The notes: generated by a model from the letters alone, not told the origin. A stretch of DNA of 64,000 nt from Pseudomonadota bacterium (GCA_021323865.1 JAJPKF010000018.1:186001-250000); one strand, 5' to 3'. Shown: positions 1-8,843, counted from the stretch's first letter. Numbers and translations: made by a program.

Positions 1-231
1 TGTGAGAACAACGAAGATGCCTTCTACATCACGGGTGTTGCTTCAGTCGTTGAACAACCAGAGGCACGTCGGCACATCGTGGAGCAGTTCGTCTCAGAGC
101 GTGGGACTATGTTCACCGTCCACGACGTAGCCGATCACCAAGCCTTCGAGTTCCGTTTGGACATGGCAATGCTGACGCAAACAATCGGTCATGGCGACGC
201 GAACCCAAGGCACACGATCTGGCGGCCATAA
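1..231 (+). CDS. C-terminal part of an FMN/F420-binding split-barrel (pyridoxamine 5'-phosphate oxidase-like) protein
   Basis: The reading frame is open from the first base of the window to a TAA at 229-231, giving 76 residues with no start codon needed, so the gene begins upstream. The segment with YITGVASVV, then a run of charged helix residues and FEFRLDMA resembles the last strands of the split-barrel FMN/F420-binding fold, in which a beta strand follows a small helical insert. Substrate and cofactor cannot be told from this remnant. It converges on the minus-strand pyrD, with only 21 bp between the two stops. Assignment rests on fold-like pattern only. Confidence 0.5.
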   Translation, partial: CENNEDAFYITGVASVVEQPEARRHIVEQFVSERGTMFTVHDVADHQAFEFRLDMAMLTQTIGHGDANPRHTIWRP

Positions 232-252
232 CCGGGCCCCCTGCTCTGCTCC

Positions 253-1161
253 TTAGCCGCTAACACCGCGGCCACGCACTGAATCGACGTCAACACCACG
301 AGCAGTCAGCCAACCCAGCAGCTCTCGGGCAATGCGCGTGGTGGCAAAGGGATCGACCAGATTGGCGGTACCCACCTGCACGGCGGAGGCTCCGGCCAGA
401 AGGTATTCGGCTGCGTCTTCCCCAGATAGCACGCCACCGCATCCGATCACCGGCACGGTTACGGCCGAGGCCACCTCGGCCACGAGACGAAGCGTGAGGG
501 GTTTGATGGCGGGCCCAGAGAGCCCTCCCGTGACATTTGACAGCGATGGCCGGAACTTGGCCGCGTTAATGCTCATCCCCAGATAGGTGTTGGCGACGGT
601 GAGCGCTTCCGCCCCGGCGTCGACAGCCGCCCGAGCCACGGCCGCCACGTCCGCGCAATTGGGAGTTAACTTGACGAGCAGGGGCAACGATGTGACAAGA
701 CGCGCCGCCCTCGTCACGGCGGCCGCGCTTCCCGGATCCATGCCGAAGGCCATGCCACCGCGGGCGACATTCGGGCATGAGATGTTGAGCTCAAGAGCGG
801 CGATTCCCGGTACATTGTCGAGACGCCGGCAGATGTGTTCGTACTCGGCGAGCGTCTCGCCGTTCACGTTGACGAACACCGGCACGTCCATGTGGGCCCA
901 TCGAGGTGCTTCGCGCCTAATGAGAGCATCCAGGCCGATGTTGGCCAAGCCGATTGCATTGAGAACACCGGCGGCCGTCTCCACAATTCGAGGAGGTGGA
1001 TGACCTGCACGTGGCTCAACGGTGACGCCCTTCGCCACGATCCCACCGAGGTCGTCAACCCGGTTGCGAGAAGCGTACTCCGAGCCGTACCCGAATACGC
1101 CCGACGCAACCATGACCGGATTGTTGAGAACGAGCCGGTTGGGGATCAGATGGTATGGCAT
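253..1161 (-). CDS. pyrD: Dihydroorotate dehydrogenase, class 1
   Basis: Oxidises dihydroorotate to orotate with FMN, the fourth step of pyrimidine synthesis. The 302-residue protein has the complete class 1 pattern: an N-terminal NPVMVASGVFGYG strand, VAKGVT near residues 43-48, and NISCPN at 126-131, where Cys129 is the expected catalytic base of class 1 enzymes. The C-terminal phosphate-binding segment reads GCGGV...GAS. Length is normal. A class 1B enzyme would normally work with an iron-sulfur subunit (PyrK), but no such gene is next to it or elsewhere in the window, so the electron acceptor is open. It is transcribed away from the metal-regulator gene. Its ATG (complement of 1159-1161) has only a weak Shine-Dalgarno sequence. 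Confidence 0.93.
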   Translation of the reverse strand: MPYHLIPNRLVLNNPVMVASGVFGYGSEYASRNRVDDLGGIVAKGVTVEPRAGHPPPRIVETAAGVLNAIGLANIGLDALIRREAPRWAHMDVPVFVNVNGETLAEYEHICRRLDNVPGIAALELNISCPNVARGGMAFGMDPGSAAAVTRAARLVTSLPLLVKLTPNCADVAAVARAAVDAGAEALTVANTYLGMSINAAKFRPSLSNVTGGLSGPAIKPLTLRLVAEVASAVTVPVIGCGGVLSGEDAAEYLLAGASAVQVGTANLVDPFATTRIARELLGWLTARGVDVDSVRGRGVSG

Positions 1162-1256
1162 GTCTTGGCGTCGCTCATGAACGCTCGGCGCTCCCGGTCT
1201 GCTGTCTCGCCAATGGTAAGCGAGAGGTTCGAAGGAGTCTTGTGGCGAACAAGAAC

Positions 1257-1300
1257 TTGAGATTTCCGAGCAAGCTACTTATAATTTAGCCGAGGCTAAA
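1257..1300 (+). promoter_or_regulatory. Promoter with DtxR/MntR-type palindromic operator
   Basis: TTGAGA at 1257-1262 and TATAAT at 1280-1285 are separated by exactly 17 bp, a near-consensus vegetative promoter. A perfect 7-bp inverted repeat with a 2-bp centre, TTTAGCCGAGGCTAAA, occupies 1285-1300. It starts on the last base of the -10 box, covers the predicted transcription start, and contains the GAGG likely used as ribosome-binding site for the ATG at 1303. Repressor bound here would block both polymerase and ribosome loading. AT-rich palindromes of this kind are typical DtxR/MntR sites, and the downstream gene encodes such a regulator, so autoregulation is inferred. Confidence 0.8.
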
Positions 1301-1302
1301 AC

Positions 1303-2034
1303 ATGGCGAGCACGAAGATCCCCTCCCCTGCCTCCGCGGCGGAGCAGGACTATCTGAAGCAGATCTACCTCCTGCAGCAAGACCGTGGCCGGGCAACGAC
1401 GCAGCTCCTGGCCGACCGGCTCGGGGTCAAGCCCGCATCCGTGACCGGCATGGTCAAGCGTCTTGCCGACGATGAAGGCGGTCCGTTAGTCAGGCACACG
1501 CCGTATCACGGAGTGGAGCTAACGGATCGAGGGATGGCAGTCGCCCTCGAGATGCTCCGGCATCATCGATTGATTGAGTTGTTCTTGAGTGAGCTCCTCG
1601 GTATGCCCTGGGATGAGGTGCACGAGGAGGCGGACCGTCTTGAGCATGTGTTTTCGGAGCGGCTGGAAGACCGGATAGCCGCCAAACTGGGCAATCCCAG
1701 CTTCGATCCTCACGGCGACCCGATACCCAGTCGCGATGGGGTCATGGTGGAGCGGGAGCTGGTCCGTCTGACCGATTTGAGCGTCGGCGAGTCCGGCTCG
1801 GTGGCTCGCTTGGAAGAACAGAGTGGGCCGGTACTCCAATACCTTGAGTCGCTTGGTTTGCTGCTCGGCGCCAGGGTCGTGGTTGACCACGTCGCTCCAT
1901 TTGGAGGCGTGGTCACTGTCCGCGTCGATACCGAGAAAGGGTCCGTGTCGCATGCCCTCGGTCCCGACCTCGCCCGGGGAGTCATGCTGGTTCGGCCATC
2001 AAGCTCCTCCCCTGGGGGGCCGCCGGCTCGATGA
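1303..2034 (+). CDS. mntR: DtxR/MntR-family metal-dependent transcriptional repressor
   Basis: Cytoplasmic metal-activated repressor of 243 residues. A winged helix-turn-helix lies at about 10-75 (LADRLGVKPASVTGMVKRL), the metal-binding dimerisation domain at about 80-140, and a FeoA/SH3-like C-terminal domain at about 150-230. The metal-site helix reads VHEEADRLEHV. The position that is Cys102 in DtxR is Asp111 here, while Glu114 and His115 are kept; an acidic residue at this site is typical of manganese-sensing MntR proteins. Its stop overlaps the start of the Nramp transporter (ATGA), so the two are translationally coupled. It probably represses its own operon through the palindrome at 1285-1300. 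The last 15 residues are low-complexity. Confidence 0.88.
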   Translation: MASTKIPSPASAAEQDYLKQIYLLQQDRGRATTQLLADRLGVKPASVTGMVKRLADDEGGPLVRHTPYHGVELTDRGMAVALEMLRHHRLIELFLSELLGMPWDEVHEEADRLEHVFSERLEDRIAAKLGNPSFDPHGDPIPSRDGVMVERELVRLTDLSVGESGSVARLEEQSGPVLQYLESLGLLLGARVVVDHVAPFGGVVTVRVDTEKGSVSHALGPDLARGVMLVRPSSSSPGGPPAR

Positions 2035-3380
2035 GGCAGTACGTCGAGGTGGCGAGCCCGGAACACCGGGCCTCACTTCCCCGAGAGGTGCGGCTGGAAG
2101 CAGCCGGACGTGCGGCACTGGAAGGACGATCTCGTGGGCTCTTCAAGCTGCTGCCCTTTTTCGGCCCGGGGTTCATCGCCTCCGTGGCCTACATCGACCC
2201 AGGGAACTTTGCCACCAATATCCAGGGCGGCAGTCAGTTCGGCTACCGGCTGCTGTGGGCAATCCTCATGGCCAATCTGATCGCCATGCTCATTCAGACA
2301 CTTTCCGCCAAGCTCGGCATTGCCAGCGGACAGAACCTGGCGGAGCTGTGCCGGGCACGGCTTTCCCCGCGGCTCGTCATTCCCATGTGGATCGTTTCCG
2401 AAGTCGCGGCCATGGCTACCGACCTGGCCGAGTTTCTCGGCGCCACGCTGGGCCTGAACCTGCTCTTCCATGTCGACCTGCGAATCGCGGTTGTCGTCAC
2501 GGGCCTGGCTACGTACGGCATTCTGACGCTGCAGCGCTACGGTGTGCGTACGATCGAAGCGATCATCGCCGGGCTGGTGGGCGTCATCGCGGTCTGCTAC
2601 ATCATCGAGACGTTCTACAGTAGGCCCGCCTGGGGCGACGTGGGCTATCACGCCGTTGTGCCCTATGTTGCCCGGGGCAGCATCATTCCCATCGTCGGCA
2701 TCCTGGGCGCCACGGTTATGCCACACGTCATCTATCTTCATTCCGCCCTCATGCAGCACCGCATCATTCCCCGGAGCGAAACCGAAGCCCGCCGGCTGTT
2801 CCGTTTCACGGTCCCAGAGGTGCTCATTGCCCTCGGTCTGGCCGGCATGATCAACATGGCCATGCTGTACATGGCCGCCGCGACCTTCTTCAAGCACGGC
2901 TTCGTGAACGTGGCCACCATTCCCGTCGCGTATCACACCCTCACACCGTTGTTGGGTTCGGCCGCGGGCATCGTCTTCGGCGTCTCCCTGCTGGCGTCGG
3001 GTCTCTCCAGCTCAGCCGTCGGCACCATGGCAGGTCAGGTCATCATGCAGGGATTCGTCGGCTGGACAATTCCTGTCTGGCTCAGGCGGCTTATCACCAT
3101 GATTCCGCCGGTCATCCTTATCCTCATTGGGGCCAACCCCACCGAGAGCTTGTTCTGGAGCCAGGTCGTTCTCAGCCTTGTGCTGCCGATCCCTGTTATC
3201 GCTCTTGTGCGGTTTACCTCTCGCCCGGACGTCATGGGCAGCCTCAAGAACCGGAGGCCGACGACGGTTCTGGCGCTCGTGGCCACCGCTCTGATCCTGA
3301 CTCTCAACCTACTGCTGCTCTATCACTCGGCACACACCCTGACCGGTGGCGTGGTGCCGTCGCTCCCCGGTATCGATTAG
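2031..3380 (+). CDS. mntH: Nramp-family proton-coupled Mn2+/Fe2+ transporter
   Basis: Inner-membrane importer of divalent manganese or iron, driven by protons; 449 residues with about 11 hydrophobic segments. Both signature metal sites are intact: DPGNF at 56-60 in TM1, followed by TNIQGGSQFGYRL, and MPH at 230-232 in TM6. Asp56, Asn59 and Met230 are the known metal ligands of the family. The ATG overlaps the stop of the upstream DtxR-type regulator, forming a two-gene manganese homeostasis operon. The N-terminal 38 residues before TM1 are charged and cytosolic. A second, very different Nramp-fold protein lies at 46331-47656; this one is the conventional member. Confidence 0.95.
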   Translation: MRQYVEVASPEHRASLPREVRLEAAGRAALEGRSRGLFKLLPFFGPGFIASVAYIDPGNFATNIQGGSQFGYRLLWAILMANLIAMLIQTLSAKLGIASGQNLAELCRARLSPRLVIPMWIVSEVAAMATDLAEFLGATLGLNLLFHVDLRIAVVVTGLATYGILTLQRYGVRTIEAIIAGLVGVIAVCYIIETFYSRPAWGDVGYHAVVPYVARGSIIPIVGILGATVMPHVIYLHSALMQHRIIPRSETEARRLFRFTVPEVLIALGLAGMINMAMLYMAAATFFKHGFVNVATIPVAYHTLTPLLGSAAGIVFGVSLLASGLSSSAVGTMAGQVIMQGFVGWTIPVWLRRLITMIPPVILILIGANPTESLFWSQVVLSLVLPIPVIALVRFTSRPDVMGSLKNRRPTTVLALVATALILTLNLLLLYHSAHTLTGGVVPSLPGID

Positions 3381-3502
3381 AGAAGAAGCGGGCAGCCCTC
3401 CGCTTTCGAGCCTATGGACCGGCACCCGGATTGACCTAGAATGTCGGCGTGTGGAGGGGGGACTGCTGCGCTCCCTGCCCTGAAACGGTCGGGGAGTAGA
3501 GG

Positions 3503-4756
3503 ATGCTGCTGGAGCAGCCGCTTGCGGAGCTCGAGGCGCCGGGAGCGGCACGTCGCCTCAGTCTTGACCTGGCTGCTGTTGCTCGATCTCCATGGTTGGT
3601 GGCCGCGACCGTCCTCGTCGTCTATGGTGTGTGGCTGCTCGCCTCATTCGCCGCGGGACATGACGCTCGAGACTTCATCCTCCTCAACCGGCACAGGGTC
3701 GAAATGAGCCACCGCAGCCCGCTGATCCGCTACGATGGCGACTACCGGCCCGAGCGTCTCGGCAACCGCGGGTATGACGGTCAATACGCCTACTTCATCG
3801 CCCTCGATCCCCTCAATGCCCGCTACTATACGGACAACCCGGGATATCGATACGAGCGGATTCTGTATCCCGTAGCCGCCAGACTCCTTGCGCTGGGGCA
3901 ACCCGACGCAATCCCGGCAACGCTCGTCCTGATCAACTTTCTGGCGCTCGTGGGAGGCACGCTGGCGCTTGCCGGATGGTTGGTGCGTAAGGCGGTGACA
4001 CCGTGGTTGGCACTGCTGTACGGGTTCTATCCAGGGCTGTTTCTCTCCCTCCGCCATGACCTGACCGAACCCTTGGCGTTTGGTCTGGTCGCCGCCGCCA
4101 TCTTCGTCCTCCAGGTGGGTGGACGGCGACGCCTCCTGCTCGGCTCCCTCGTCTTCGCGCTTGCGGTGTTGACGCGCGAGGAGGTAGCGATATTTCCCTT
4201 GATCTATGCGGGGTCGCTGCTGCTGAGACGGTCGAGGACAACGCGGCCGCACGCTCCGGGGCGGAATCGGGAAGCGGCGGTCGTTGCCGGTGTCAGCCTG
4301 ATGCCTTTCCTGCTTTGGAAGATCTTTCTTTCGTTCTGGCTGGGATCCGGCGGGATTCCCTCCAACAACCTCCCCACGCTCCTTCCGTTTGCGGGTATCG
4401 CGCGGTACTGGCCGTGGGCCCCGGATCAGCTGGTCAGCGTGGTGGCCGTCGTGCTGCCTGCGGTCCTGTGTCTGATCTACGTCGGCTTGGAGCTGAGCCG
4501 CCGCCGATGGTCGGTCGAGGTCTCGTTGCTGGTCGGAAACATCGTGCTATTCGTCCTCTTTCTCACGCCGTCGTCATACGGCAACTACACGGGCTCGGGA
4601 CGCGTTGCAGCCGGCGTGGTTCTTTGTGGGATCCTCTGCCTGCCGCTGCTTCTGCGCCAGAGGCAGCCCGTCCCTTTGTGGCTCAAGCTGGTCCCCGTGC
4701 TGTGGATGATCCCGTGGTATCACGACGGAATGTGGGCGCTTCGCTGGGTGGTTTGA
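3503..4756 (+). CDS. Polytopic membrane protein, possible GT-C-type glycosyltransferase
   Basis: 417 residues with roughly 9-10 hydrophobic segments. After TM1 (about residues 32-52) comes a long outward loop containing RYDG, then GYDGQYAYFIALDP and YRYERILYP. This loop layout resembles polyprenyl-phosphate-dependent GT-C glycosyltransferases and PIG-V-like mannosyltransferases, where an acidic residue in the first loop is catalytic. A later LTREEVAIFP motif fits the same group. No donor or acceptor can be named. It follows mntH after 122 bp without an obvious promoter, and starts with ATG after GGGGAGTAGAGG. A non-enzymatic membrane protein cannot be excluded. Confidence 0.6.
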   Translation: MLLEQPLAELEAPGAARRLSLDLAAVARSPWLVAATVLVVYGVWLLASFAAGHDARDFILLNRHRVEMSHRSPLIRYDGDYRPERLGNRGYDGQYAYFIALDPLNARYYTDNPGYRYERILYPVAARLLALGQPDAIPATLVLINFLALVGGTLALAGWLVRKAVTPWLALLYGFYPGLFLSLRHDLTEPLAFGLVAAAIFVLQVGGRRRLLLGSLVFALAVLTREEVAIFPLIYAGSLLLRRSRTTRPHAPGRNREAAVVAGVSLMPFLLWKIFLSFWLGSGGIPSNNLPTLLPFAGIARYWPWAPDQLVSVVAVVLPAVLCLIYVGLELSRRRWSVEVSLLVGNIVLFVLFLTPSSYGNYTGSGRVAAGVVLCGILCLPLLLRQRQPVPLWLKLVPVLWMIPWYHDGMWALRWVV

Positions 4757-4838
4757 GCGTCGTCTGAAGAGGCTCTCTAACGCGATTGGCGGGGGCGTTC
4801 AGGATACTTGTGAAGATGAATAGAACATGACTAGCCGG

Positions 4839-4847
4839 TGGTATAAT
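4839..4847 (+). promoter_or_regulatory. Extended -10 promoter element
   Basis: TGGTATAAT contains a perfect TATAAT at 4842-4847 preceded by the TG of an extended -10 element at 4839-4840. No good -35 box is found 16-18 bp upstream, which extended -10 promoters can tolerate. It lies about 40 bp before the phosphoesterase start and after the end of the upstream membrane-protein gene, so it probably drives the phosphoesterase-ltaE-recG chain. Confidence 0.5.
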
Positions 4848-4888
4848 CCGCCAAGCTGGAGCCGAGATTCATGAAGGGGACGGGGCAC

Positions 4889-5389
4889 ATGATCCGGATT
4901 GCCGCGCTTGCCGATACCCATTGGAAGGGTGACGACGCCGTTCCGCAAACCGTGCTCGAGCAGTTGGAGGGAGTCGACGTGGTGATTCACGCTGGCGACA
5001 TCAAATGCGAGAAGGTTATGAAGGCGTTGGGCAAGGGTCGGCGCCAGGTTTATGCCGTTCGGGGCAACAATTTCGAGTGGGATCTTGCCGATCTGCCCGA
5101 CTCACGGGTGGAGTCGCTGGATGGCTTTAAGATCGGTGTCGTGCACGATATCGGCGCGCTTGAGCCCTTCGCCGTGGGTCAGAAGAAGCCTGAGGAGATC
5201 TTCGGCAAGCCGGTGCAAATGGTGGTGTTCGGCCAGACCCATCATCCCTTCTTTGACTATCTGCAGGGTGTGCCATTTCTGAACCCGGGCAGCGCGACCG
5301 ATCTGGATCATCGAGGCGAGCCGGGAACCATGGCAATCATGGAGGTCAACGGCAACCTCCAGCGGGTGAGCTTCGTCAAGCTGACATGA
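4889..5389 (+). CDS. YfcE/MJ0936-type metallophosphoesterase
   Basis: Small cytoplasmic calcineurin-like phosphoesterase, about 166 residues. Motifs run in family order: LADTH near the N-terminus (DxH), HAGDIK (GD), RGNN (in place of GNHD), and GQTHHP (in place of GHTH). Family members hydrolyse phosphodiesters with two metal ions; the natural substrate is unknown. I chose ATG 4889 because the protein then starts right at the first beta strand, as in relatives, and AAGGGG sits 8 nt upstream. An in-frame ATG at 4871 would add six residues. The stop overlaps the next start (ATGA), so it is co-translated with threonine aldolase. Confidence 0.82.
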   Translation: MIRIAALADTHWKGDDAVPQTVLEQLEGVDVVIHAGDIKCEKVMKALGKGRRQVYAVRGNNFEWDLADLPDSRVESLDGFKIGVVHDIGALEPFAVGQKKPEEIFGKPVQMVVFGQTHHPFFDYLQGVPFLNPGSATDLDHRGEPGTMAIMEVNGNLQRVSFVKLT

Positions 5390-6438
5390 TCGAGCTGCGG
5401 AGCGACACATTCACGCTCCCAACTCCCGCAATGCTCGAGGCGGCACAAACTTCGCCACTGGGCGACGACGTCTGGGGTGAGGACCCCACCGTTCGCAGAC
5501 TGGAGCACAAGGCCGCCGAGCTCATGGGCAAGGAGGCGGGGCTCTTCGTCTCCAGCGGCACGCAGGGGAACCTGGTGTCCATCCTGTCGCACACGGTTCG
5601 TGGCGACGAGGTCATTGTCGGCGACAAGAGTCACATTGTGAATGCCGAGGTGGCGGCATCGGCGGTCGTCGGAGGTGTGCAGTTGCGCACGGTCCCCAAC
5701 ACTCGCCGCGGCATGCTGGACCTGGAAGTGCTTCAGTCCTCCATCCGGCAGGATGATATCCACTACCCACCGACGCGCCTCATCTGCCTGGAAAACAGCC
5801 ACAACGCCTGCGGGGGCGCCGTGTTGACTCTCGAGGACATGGCCTCGGTTCGCGACATCGCCGACGCCGCCGGTGCCGCCGTCCATCTCGACGGCGCCCG
5901 CATCTTCAACGCCGCAGTGGCACTGCGGGTTTCCGCGTCGTCGATCGCAGAGTACGCCGACTCGGTCACCTTCTGCCTCTCCAAGGGACTGTCGGCTCCC
6001 ATTGGGTCCGTCGTCTGCGGAAGCGGCCCCTACGTGGATCGAGCCCGCAAGTACCGGAAGATGTTGGGTGGGGGAATGCGTCAGGCCGGTATCATCGCGG
6101 GTCCGGGTCTCGTGGCACTCGACACCATGATTGACCGGCTGGCCCGAGACCACGAAAATGCTCGGTTCCTGGGTCAGGAGCTCAATGCCATGCCCGGTGT
6201 TCACGTCGACCTGCTGACGCTGCAGACCAACATCGTTATCGCCACGTTTGATGGACATGGCCGGACGGCGGGCGAGATCGTCACGGGTCTGGAACGCCGA
6301 GGCGTTCGCTGTGCTGCCGTAGGCCCGCAGACGATTCGCTTCGTCACCCATCGTGGCGTCGATCGGCCGGACATCGAGGCGGCAGTCGAGGCGGTGCGAT
6401 CCGAGCTCGGAGTGGGCGCGGTAGCGGCCGCGACTTGA
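5386..6438 (+). CDS. ltaE: Low-specificity L-threonine aldolase
   Basis: PLP enzyme that splits L-threonine or allo-threonine into glycine and acetaldehyde; 350 residues, normal length. It begins with the typical IELRSDTFT. SSGTQGN at about 56-62 binds the PLP phosphate, HLDGARIFNA at about 167-176 carries the PLP-ring Asp169, and CLSKGLSAPIGS holds the Schiff-base lysine, Lys200. Its ATG overlaps the phosphoesterase stop, and its stop overlaps the TTG start of recG, so three unrelated functions are chained by translational coupling. A related threonine-degrading enzyme, a dehydratase, lies at 56838-57827. Confidence 0.93.
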   Translation: MIELRSDTFTLPTPAMLEAAQTSPLGDDVWGEDPTVRRLEHKAAELMGKEAGLFVSSGTQGNLVSILSHTVRGDEVIVGDKSHIVNAEVAASAVVGGVQLRTVPNTRRGMLDLEVLQSSIRQDDIHYPPTRLICLENSHNACGGAVLTLEDMASVRDIADAAGAAVHLDGARIFNAAVALRVSASSIAEYADSVTFCLSKGLSAPIGSVVCGSGPYVDRARKYRKMLGGGMRQAGIIAGPGLVALDTMIDRLARDHENARFLGQELNAMPGVHVDLLTLQTNIVIATFDGHGRTAGEIVTGLERRGVRCAAVGPQTIRFVTHRGVDRPDIEAAVEAVRSELGVGAVAAAT

Positions 6439-8843
6439 GCCGGCCGTCGCTTGAGCACCTCCTTACCAGGGCACTGGTCTTAGAGCGGCAGCATCAGTAC
6501 ACCAACCGGGCCATGATCGGTGGCATGTCCGCGTTTGCCCGGCGTCTCCATCGGTCTGCGCCCGCGGACTCGCGTCTTCCCGAGATTGCCCTCCTGTTGG
6601 AGGAGTACGACCGCCAGGCGGTGCCGGAGCGCGAGCTGGCCATAGCCCAGTCCCTACAACTGCTTGACGCTGAACGCCCGGTGACCGCGGGTCGGAACGG
6701 CCAGGGGCGGGACAAGCACGAACCCAACAGTGCGACGGACACGCCGACGGTTCGTCGAAGGGCCACGCGCGCTCCGTCGGGGAGTGGCGCCGCCAGTCAC
6801 GTGGCTCCCGATGATTCCGTCCAGAAACTCCCGGGCGTCGGGCCCAAGCTCGCGGAGACACTCGGCCAGGTCGGTATCCACACCCTCCGTGATCTGCTCT
6901 ACTACTTCCCGCGAGATCACATCGACTACCGGCATAGCAATCGAATTTCGAGGTTGCGGTACGGAGAGCCCACCACGATTGTGGGAGTCATCGAGCACGT
7001 CAGGACCCGCCGGCTTCGAGGGAAACTCACCCTGACCACAGCCGCCGTTCGGGACGATAGCGCCACCATCGCTGTTCGCTGGTTCAATAAGCCCTACCTC
7101 GAGAAACAGCTCACACCCGGACGGCTCATCGCCATTGCCGGCAGCGCGGAGGTCTTCGACGGTCGGCTGGTCTTCGCACCACGCGATTACGAGTGGATCA
7201 GCGAGGCTGATCTGACTCACGCCTCCAGAATCGTGCCAATCTATCCTCTGACCAAAGGCCTGTATCAAAAGCCACTTCGTTCACTCATGCGCAAGGCGGT
7301 TGACGTCGCATCCGGTGGTCTCCAAGATGTCCTCCCGGATGGGATCCGAGAGGAGTTTGGTCTTCGACCGCTCTCGAGCGCCGTCGCTGGTTATCACTTC
7401 CCGGCAGATGAGCCCGATCGGGAATCGGCGGCAACACGTCTCGCCGTTGACGAGATTCTGGCTATCCAGCTCGGGTTGCAGCTGCGAAAGCGTGAGTGGC
7501 AAGAGCCGGGATCCGCATTGGCGCTGCCCGTCTCGGCGGCCGACCGCCGGCTATTCCTCGATACCCTCCCCTTCACCCCCACCAGCGCCCAGTCTCGTGT
7601 GATGGAGGCGGTGGCGGAGAATCTGGAACGGACCATTCCCATGAGCCGGCTCGTGCAGGGAGATGTTGGTTCCGGCAAGACGGTCATCGCCGCCTTTTGC
7701 CTGTTTGCCGCGTGGCGCAACGGATGCCAGGCGGTGTTCATGGCGCCGACCGAGGTCCTTGCGCAACAGCACCACCGCGTCCTCCAGACGTGGCTGCAGC
7801 CTTTGGGCATGGATGTTTGCGTTTTGACTGGAAGCACGCCCGCGGCTGCTCGCCGAGAAATCCTCGAGCGTGCCTTCTCGGGAGACGCCGACGTGTTGGT
7901 GGGAACACATGCCCTATTCCAGGAGGGTGTGACCCTGGCCCGGGTGGGAGCCGCTGTGGTCGACGAGCAGCACCGCTTCGGTGTCGAGCAGCGTACGCGC
8001 CTCCGTCAGAAGGGTGGCAACCCACACCTCTTGTCGATGACCGCAACCCCCATACCCCGGACGCTCCAACTAACGGTATACGGCGACCTCGACATCAGCG
8101 TTCTCGACGAGTTGCCTCCGGGTCGGCTTCCGGTAGAGACGTCATTGACCCCGTCTCCGGAGGCTGCCTACGAACGCATTGAATCTGAAGTCGACCATGG
8201 GCGCCAGGCGTTCGTGGTGTGCCCGGCGATCGACGAGGGGTCGCTGGATCGGAATACCGCTGTTGAGGAACACCGCCACCTTCAGCAGTCGGTCTTTCCC
8301 AGCCGCCGCATCGGCCTACTCCACGGCCGTATGGCACCGAAGGAAAAGGAGGCCACGCTCAAGGCCTTCGCCGCCGGAGCCATTCAGGTCTTGGTGGCGA
8401 CCACCGTGATTGAGGTGGGTATCGACGTGCCCAATGCCACTGTGATGGCTATAAAGGATGCTCATCGATTCGGGCTTGCGCAGCTGCATCAGCTTCGGGG
8501 ACGCGTGGGTCGTGGAGGTGATCGTTCGTACTGTCTCCTGGTGAGCGCGGCGCCGGAAGGTCCAACTCGCGAGCGACTGCTGGCCGTGACGCGGACCCAG
8601 GACGGCTTCGCGCTGGCCGAAGAAGATCTCAGACTGCGTGGCCCAGGCGAGTTCTGGGGCACCCGCCAGAGTGGCATTCCGCAGCTGAGCGTCGCCCAGT
8701 CGGCCGGAGTTGGCACCATAGAGCTGGCCCGAGCGATCGCCGATCGTGTGGTGTTAAGCGACCCGGAGCTCACCGCTCCTGCGCATGCTGACCTTGCCGG
8801 CCACGTGCGTTCCTTCTGGGCCCGCGAAGCGGATCTCAACTGA
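6435..8843 (+). CDS. recG: ATP-dependent DNA helicase RecG
   Basis: Remodels stalled replication forks and Holliday junctions. 802 residues, longer than the usual ~690, because an N-terminal extension of about 130 residues precedes the canonical LPGVGPKLAETLG wedge-domain start. The extension contains LERQHQYTNRAMIGGM and then a low-complexity Arg/Ser-rich linker. Helicase motifs are complete: Walker A GDVGSGKT at 409-416, DEQH at 510-513, SMTATPIPRT, and the motif VI region QLRGRVGRG. The start is TTG overlapping the ltaE stop (TTGA). The extension resembles the one I recall in Chloroflexota RecG proteins and is a taxonomic hint rather than proof. Confidence 0.96.
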   Translation: MSRPSLEHLLTRALVLERQHQYTNRAMIGGMSAFARRLHRSAPADSRLPEIALLLEEYDRQAVPERELAIAQSLQLLDAERPVTAGRNGQGRDKHEPNSATDTPTVRRRATRAPSGSGAASHVAPDDSVQKLPGVGPKLAETLGQVGIHTLRDLLYYFPRDHIDYRHSNRISRLRYGEPTTIVGVIEHVRTRRLRGKLTLTTAAVRDDSATIAVRWFNKPYLEKQLTPGRLIAIAGSAEVFDGRLVFAPRDYEWISEADLTHASRIVPIYPLTKGLYQKPLRSLMRKAVDVASGGLQDVLPDGIREEFGLRPLSSAVAGYHFPADEPDRESAATRLAVDEILAIQLGLQLRKREWQEPGSALALPVSAADRRLFLDTLPFTPTSAQSRVMEAVAENLERTIPMSRLVQGDVGSGKTVIAAFCLFAAWRNGCQAVFMAPTEVLAQQHHRVLQTWLQPLGMDVCVLTGSTPAAARREILERAFSGDADVLVGTHALFQEGVTLARVGAAVVDEQHRFGVEQRTRLRQKGGNPHLLSMTATPIPRTLQLTVYGDLDISVLDELPPGRLPVETSLTPSPEAAYERIESEVDHGRQAFVVCPAIDEGSLDRNTAVEEHRHLQQSVFPSRRIGLLHGRMAPKEKEATLKAFAAGAIQVLVATTVIEVGIDVPNATVMAIKDAHRFGLAQLHQLRGRVGRGGDRSYCLLVSAAPEGPTRERLLAVTRTQDGFALAEEDLRLRGPGEFWGTRQSGIPQLSVAQSAGVGTIELARAIADRVVLSDPELTAPAHADLAGHVRSFWAREADLN

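Noticed and set aside
3431-3442. TTGACC directly followed by TAGAAT before the membrane-protein gene
   Set aside because: No spacer between the hexamers, so they cannot serve as -35 and -10 of one promoter.
5308-6351. 347-codon open frame on the minus strand opposite ltaE
   Set aside because: It lies wholly antisense to a clear PLP enzyme, has no recognisable motif and is a typical high-GC shadow.
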